This document shows positions 8,121-9,134 of a DNA stretch of 9,134 nt, piece by piece. The position numbers were made by a program, and so were the translations under genes. How positions within the stretch are numbered: the stretch's first letter is position 1; each line of letters starts with the position of its first letter. Under the pieces are notes generated by a model that was given only the letters and a program-made list of their open reading frames with translations, was not told where the DNA came from and made no database searches. The stretch comes from an uncultured Bacteroidales bacterium (GTDB taxonomy: Bacteria; Bacteroidota; Bacteroidia; Bacteroidales; JAUNSR01): contig CAMTOW010000056.1 of the NCBI GenBank assembly GCA_947074245.1, forward strand, positions 1 to 9,134. The letters run 5' to 3'.

Positions 8121-8182
8121 AACCGGATTGTTAAGTTATCCGTGGCCTACGGGCTACGGATAGCCGGTCCGGTTCGTTTTTT
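8121..8182 (+). terminator. Bipartite hairpin with T-run, intra-operon terminator or attenuator
   Basis: An inner 11-bp stem (8137-8147 with 8152-8162, one G-U pair) is capped by the tetraloop TACG closed by C-G, that is cUACGg, a member of the very stable UNCG class. An outer perfect 7-bp stem pairs AACCGGA (8121-8127) with TCCGGTT (8168-8174). TTTTTT follows at 8177-8182. The element lies 26 nt after the PsiD-like stop codon and 41 nt before the antiporter ATG. It may end most transcripts and lower antiporter expression, or mark a processing site. A weaker alternative hairpin GGCTA/TAGCC (8152-8156 with 8161-8165) overlaps the inner stem. Confidence 0.8.
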
Positions 8183-8223
8183 AAAATAAGCATTTAGTAT
8201 CTAACTAACTAAATTTTAACTAT

Positions 8224-9134
8224 ATGGCAACAGAAACAACTCCCGGAAAACCCGATGTAGCAGCAACTAAGGGTACTCCTGGAAAACCTGAAGCTCCTTC
8301 GAAAGATGGTGGAAAAGCGTCGATTTCGATGATAGCAATGACCATCATGATCATCACAACGATCGTGAGTCTACGTGGTCTTGCATCTCAAGCCGAATTC
8401 GGAATCTCCTCTATTTTCTACTACATTTTTGCTGCGTTGGTATTTCTAATTCCATTCTCTTTGGTCGTGGCGGAACTTTCTTCCACGTTTACAAAAAGCG
8501 GCGGTTTGTTCCGCTGGGTATCAGAAGGATTAGGAGTACGATGGGGATGGGCTGCTATGTATCTTGAATGGCAGACTATCGTAATCTGGTTCCCATCCGT
8601 ATTGATGTTTGCCAGTGTTTCTTTGGCTTATATTTTCTGGCCGGAAGCATTTGATGCAAAACTAGCAAGTAATAAGATTTACAGCATCATCGTCTTGTTG
8701 GCTGTATATTGGCTTGCAACGCTGAATACGTTCCGCGGAATGAAATCAGCGAATAAATTAAGTACTTTGGGTGGATTCTTCGGTACAATCATACCGGGTG
8801 CCATTCTGATTATTTTAGGTGTAGTATATCTGTGTATCGGTAAACCAATACAACTTACTCCGGGACAACACTTCTTCCCAGACTTTTCTTCTTTGAATAC
8901 AATCGTATTAGCAGCATCCATCTTCTTGTTTTATGGCGGTATGGAAATGCAGGGGGTTCATATTCAGAATATGAAAAATCCGGCGAAAGAGTTTCCAAAA
9001 GCAATTTTCCTTGCTACAATCGCAATTTTGATCCTCTTCATCTGTGCTACGTTAGCTATCGCATTCGTTGTGCCACAGAAAGACATCAACTTATTACAGA
9101 CTTTGTTTGTAGCTTATAAAGACCTATGGGCAAC
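8224..9134 (+). CDS. GadC-like amino acid:amine antiporter (APC superfamily), 3' end beyond the window
   Basis: The frame from ATG 8224 stays open to the window edge (303 codons plus 2 nt). An upstream in-frame TAA at 8206-8208 and no intervening ATG fix the start. It encodes an inner-membrane APC-superfamily protein with helices near 36-56, 60-84, 106-138, 152-169, 183-206, 225-246 and 259-284. Features shared with E. coli GadC as I recall it are SGGLFRWVSEGLGVRWGWAA (92-111), FFGTIIPGAILI (185-196), HFFPDFSSL (216-224), the helix-6 region with YGGMEMQGVHIQNMKNPAKEFP (read in two parts, 237-248 and 249-258) and VVPQKDINL (282-290). GadC exchanges glutamate for GABA; relatives exchange tyrosine/tyramine or aspartate/alanine. 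Next to two decarboxylases it most likely exchanges their substrate for product. The hydrophilic N-terminal tail of about 33 residues is longer than in GadC and contains TPGKP twice (6-10 and 18-22). Whether a C-terminal pH plug is present cannot be seen. Confidence 0.88.
   Translation, partial: MATETTPGKPDVAATKGTPGKPEAPSKDGGKASISMIAMTIMIITTIVSLRGLASQAEFGISSIFYYIFAALVFLIPFSLVVAELSSTFTKSGGLFRWVSEGLGVRWGWAAMYLEWQTIVIWFPSVLMFASVSLAYIFWPEAFDAKLASNKIYSIIVLLAVYWLATLNTFRGMKSANKLSTLGGFFGTIIPGAILIILGVVYLCIGKPIQLTPGQHFFPDFSSLNTIVLAASIFLFYGGMEMQGVHIQNMKNPAKEFPKAIFLATIAILILFICATLAIAFVVPQKDINLLQTLFVAYKDLWA

Overview
The window looks like a stretch of Bacteroidota chromosome, most probably from a gut Bacteroidales species (Parabacteroides/Bacteroides-like). 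This placement rests on general resemblance of the Mfd and decarboxylase proteins, on moderate GC in genes with very AT-rich spacers, and on mostly absent Shine-Dalgarno sequences. It is inference; no search was run.

Layout. (1) Positions 1-3163 hold most of mfd, the transcription-repair coupling factor, on the + strand. It runs off the left edge, and its reading frame is interrupted by a TGA at 8-10. (2) Positions 3164-3457 form a convergent intergenic region. It has an mfd terminator, four copies of a CAGGCAG repeat at an exact 22-bp period, and a long bidirectional terminator. (3) Positions 3458-4702 on the - strand encode a 12-helix MFS transporter. (4) Positions 4703-5155 are an AT-rich divergent regulatory region with a perfect 6+4+6 inverted repeat close to the downstream gene. 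(5) Positions 5156-8094 on the + strand hold two unrelated decarboxylases 41 nt apart. The first is a PLP-dependent group II enzyme of 583 aa. The second is a pyruvoyl enzyme of the phosphatidylserine decarboxylase superfamily, whose architecture matches the soluble PsiD-type amino acid decarboxylases rather than lipid enzymes. (6) A bipartite hairpin with a T-run at 8121-8182 separates them from (7) the first 303 codons of a GadC-like amino acid/amine antiporter, open at the right edge.

How the genes work together. The last three genes read as an amino acid decarboxylation and antiport module. The antiporter would import an amino acid, a decarboxylase would consume a cytosolic proton and release CO2, and the amine product would leave by exchange. 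That is the logic of known glutamate/GABA and tyrosine/tyramine systems. The unusual point is the pairing of two decarboxylases with different cofactors (PLP and self-made pyruvoyl) in front of one antiporter, with a divergent MFS carrier as a possible further partner. Substrates cannot be read from the sequence. This module is the best candidate for a poorly described system here; the 22-bp array is the most striking non-coding signal.
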